DNA of 64,000 nucleotides from Pseudomonas sp. BGr12. GTDB lineage: Bacteria > Pseudomonadota > Gammaproteobacteria > Pseudomonadales > Pseudomonadaceae. The stretch covers positions 1 to 64,000 of the forward strand of contig NZ_JALRNF010000038.1 in NCBI RefSeq assembly GCF_030272895.1, written 5' to 3'. The notes under the pieces were generated by a model. The model did not search any database. It was not told the DNA's origin and saw only the letters and a program-made list of their open reading frames with translations. The position numbers were made by a program, and so were the translations under genes. Positions 63,936-64,000 of the stretch are shown here, in pieces (the stretch's first letter is position 1; each line of letters begins with the position of its first letter).

Positions 63936-64000
63936 ATGACAGATCGTCCGATCCTGTTGCCGACCCTGCGCCAGGTGTCCCGCGATACCCTGCAAGACCA
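63936..64000 (+). CDS. Probable GntR-family regulator, truncated by the window end
   Basis: Only the first 21 codons are present (MTDRPILLPTLRQVSRDTLQ). The polar opening followed by SRDTLQDQ is how many FadR/GntR regulators begin just before their winged HTH. With the palindrome upstream this fits a self-repressing regulator. The call is tentative because no domain is in the window. Confidence 0.5.
   Translation, partial: MTDRPILLPTLRQVSRDTLQD

Overview
The window is about 64 kb of GC-rich chromosome from a Pseudomonas of the P. putida type. The evidence is the pchACXF p-cresol cluster, the pobA/AraC-type regulator pair, the glc and fdo operons, and repeated Pseudomonas REP elements (the GTGGGAGCGGGCTTG family). 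There is also a leftover 3' end of crc, the Pseudomonas carbon-catabolite repression gene. No rRNA, tRNA, CRISPR array or intact transposase gene was seen.

Layout. 1-4.5 kb: REP debris, a secreted alkyl sulfatase and a diguanylate cyclase. 4.1-15.1 kb: an aromatic island. It holds p-cresol methylhydroxylase (PchF, PchX, PchC), the aldehyde dehydrogenase PchA, a divergent sigma-54 activator, an outer-membrane channel gene, then an AraC regulator and PobA. Together these would take p-cresol through 4-hydroxybenzaldehyde and 4-hydroxybenzoate to protocatechuate. Two near-consensus sigma-54 promoters head the pch operon and the channel gene. A 30-copy, 19-bp tandem array sits between the island's halves. 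15-21 kb: small TatA-like protein, ankyrin protein, LysR regulator, RelBE-type toxin-antitoxin, START protein, ureidoglycine aminohydrolase, TetR regulator, and SCO1/PCuAC copper delivery proteins. 21.5-23.4 kb: first PAAR effector module. 23.5-33.8 kb: catecholate-type TonB receptor, cytochrome b561/PepSY pair, glcDEF, SotB-like exporter and an FAD monooxygenase.

33.8-36.7 kb is relatively AT-rich and carries an ECF sigma/anti-sigma pair, a secreted protein and a LapG-like cysteine protease. 36.8-44.2 kb is the formate dehydrogenase region (fdoGHI-fdhE), with a molybdate-binding Mop protein and a putative Fe-S regulator. The catalytic residue of FdoG is encoded as cysteine, not selenocysteine. 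44-48.3 kb holds exporters, small proteins and a truncated haemoglobin.

48.4-52.7 kb contains two more copies of the PAAR module in tandem, separated by two back-to-back gene remnants, one of them the last 59 codons of crc. Each module has a short leader ORF, a PAAR protein with a glycine-zipper hydrophobic C-terminus, and an overlapping gene for a small membrane protein. I read these as three paralogous orphan type VI secretion effector/immunity sets. This is the most promising undescribed system in the window.

53-64 kb: DASS anion transporter, XRE-cupin regulator, MFS transporter, and an ECF-sigma stress cassette in which two divergent promoters with the same GGAATA-N15-CGTC pattern serve the sigma operon and a catalase-like/cytochrome b561 operon. 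After this come a wrecked fecI-fecR pair (one deletion appears to have removed most of fecI and the N-terminus of fecR), small hypothetical genes, an exported phospholipase C-like protein, and the start of what looks like a GntR-type regulator cut by the window end.
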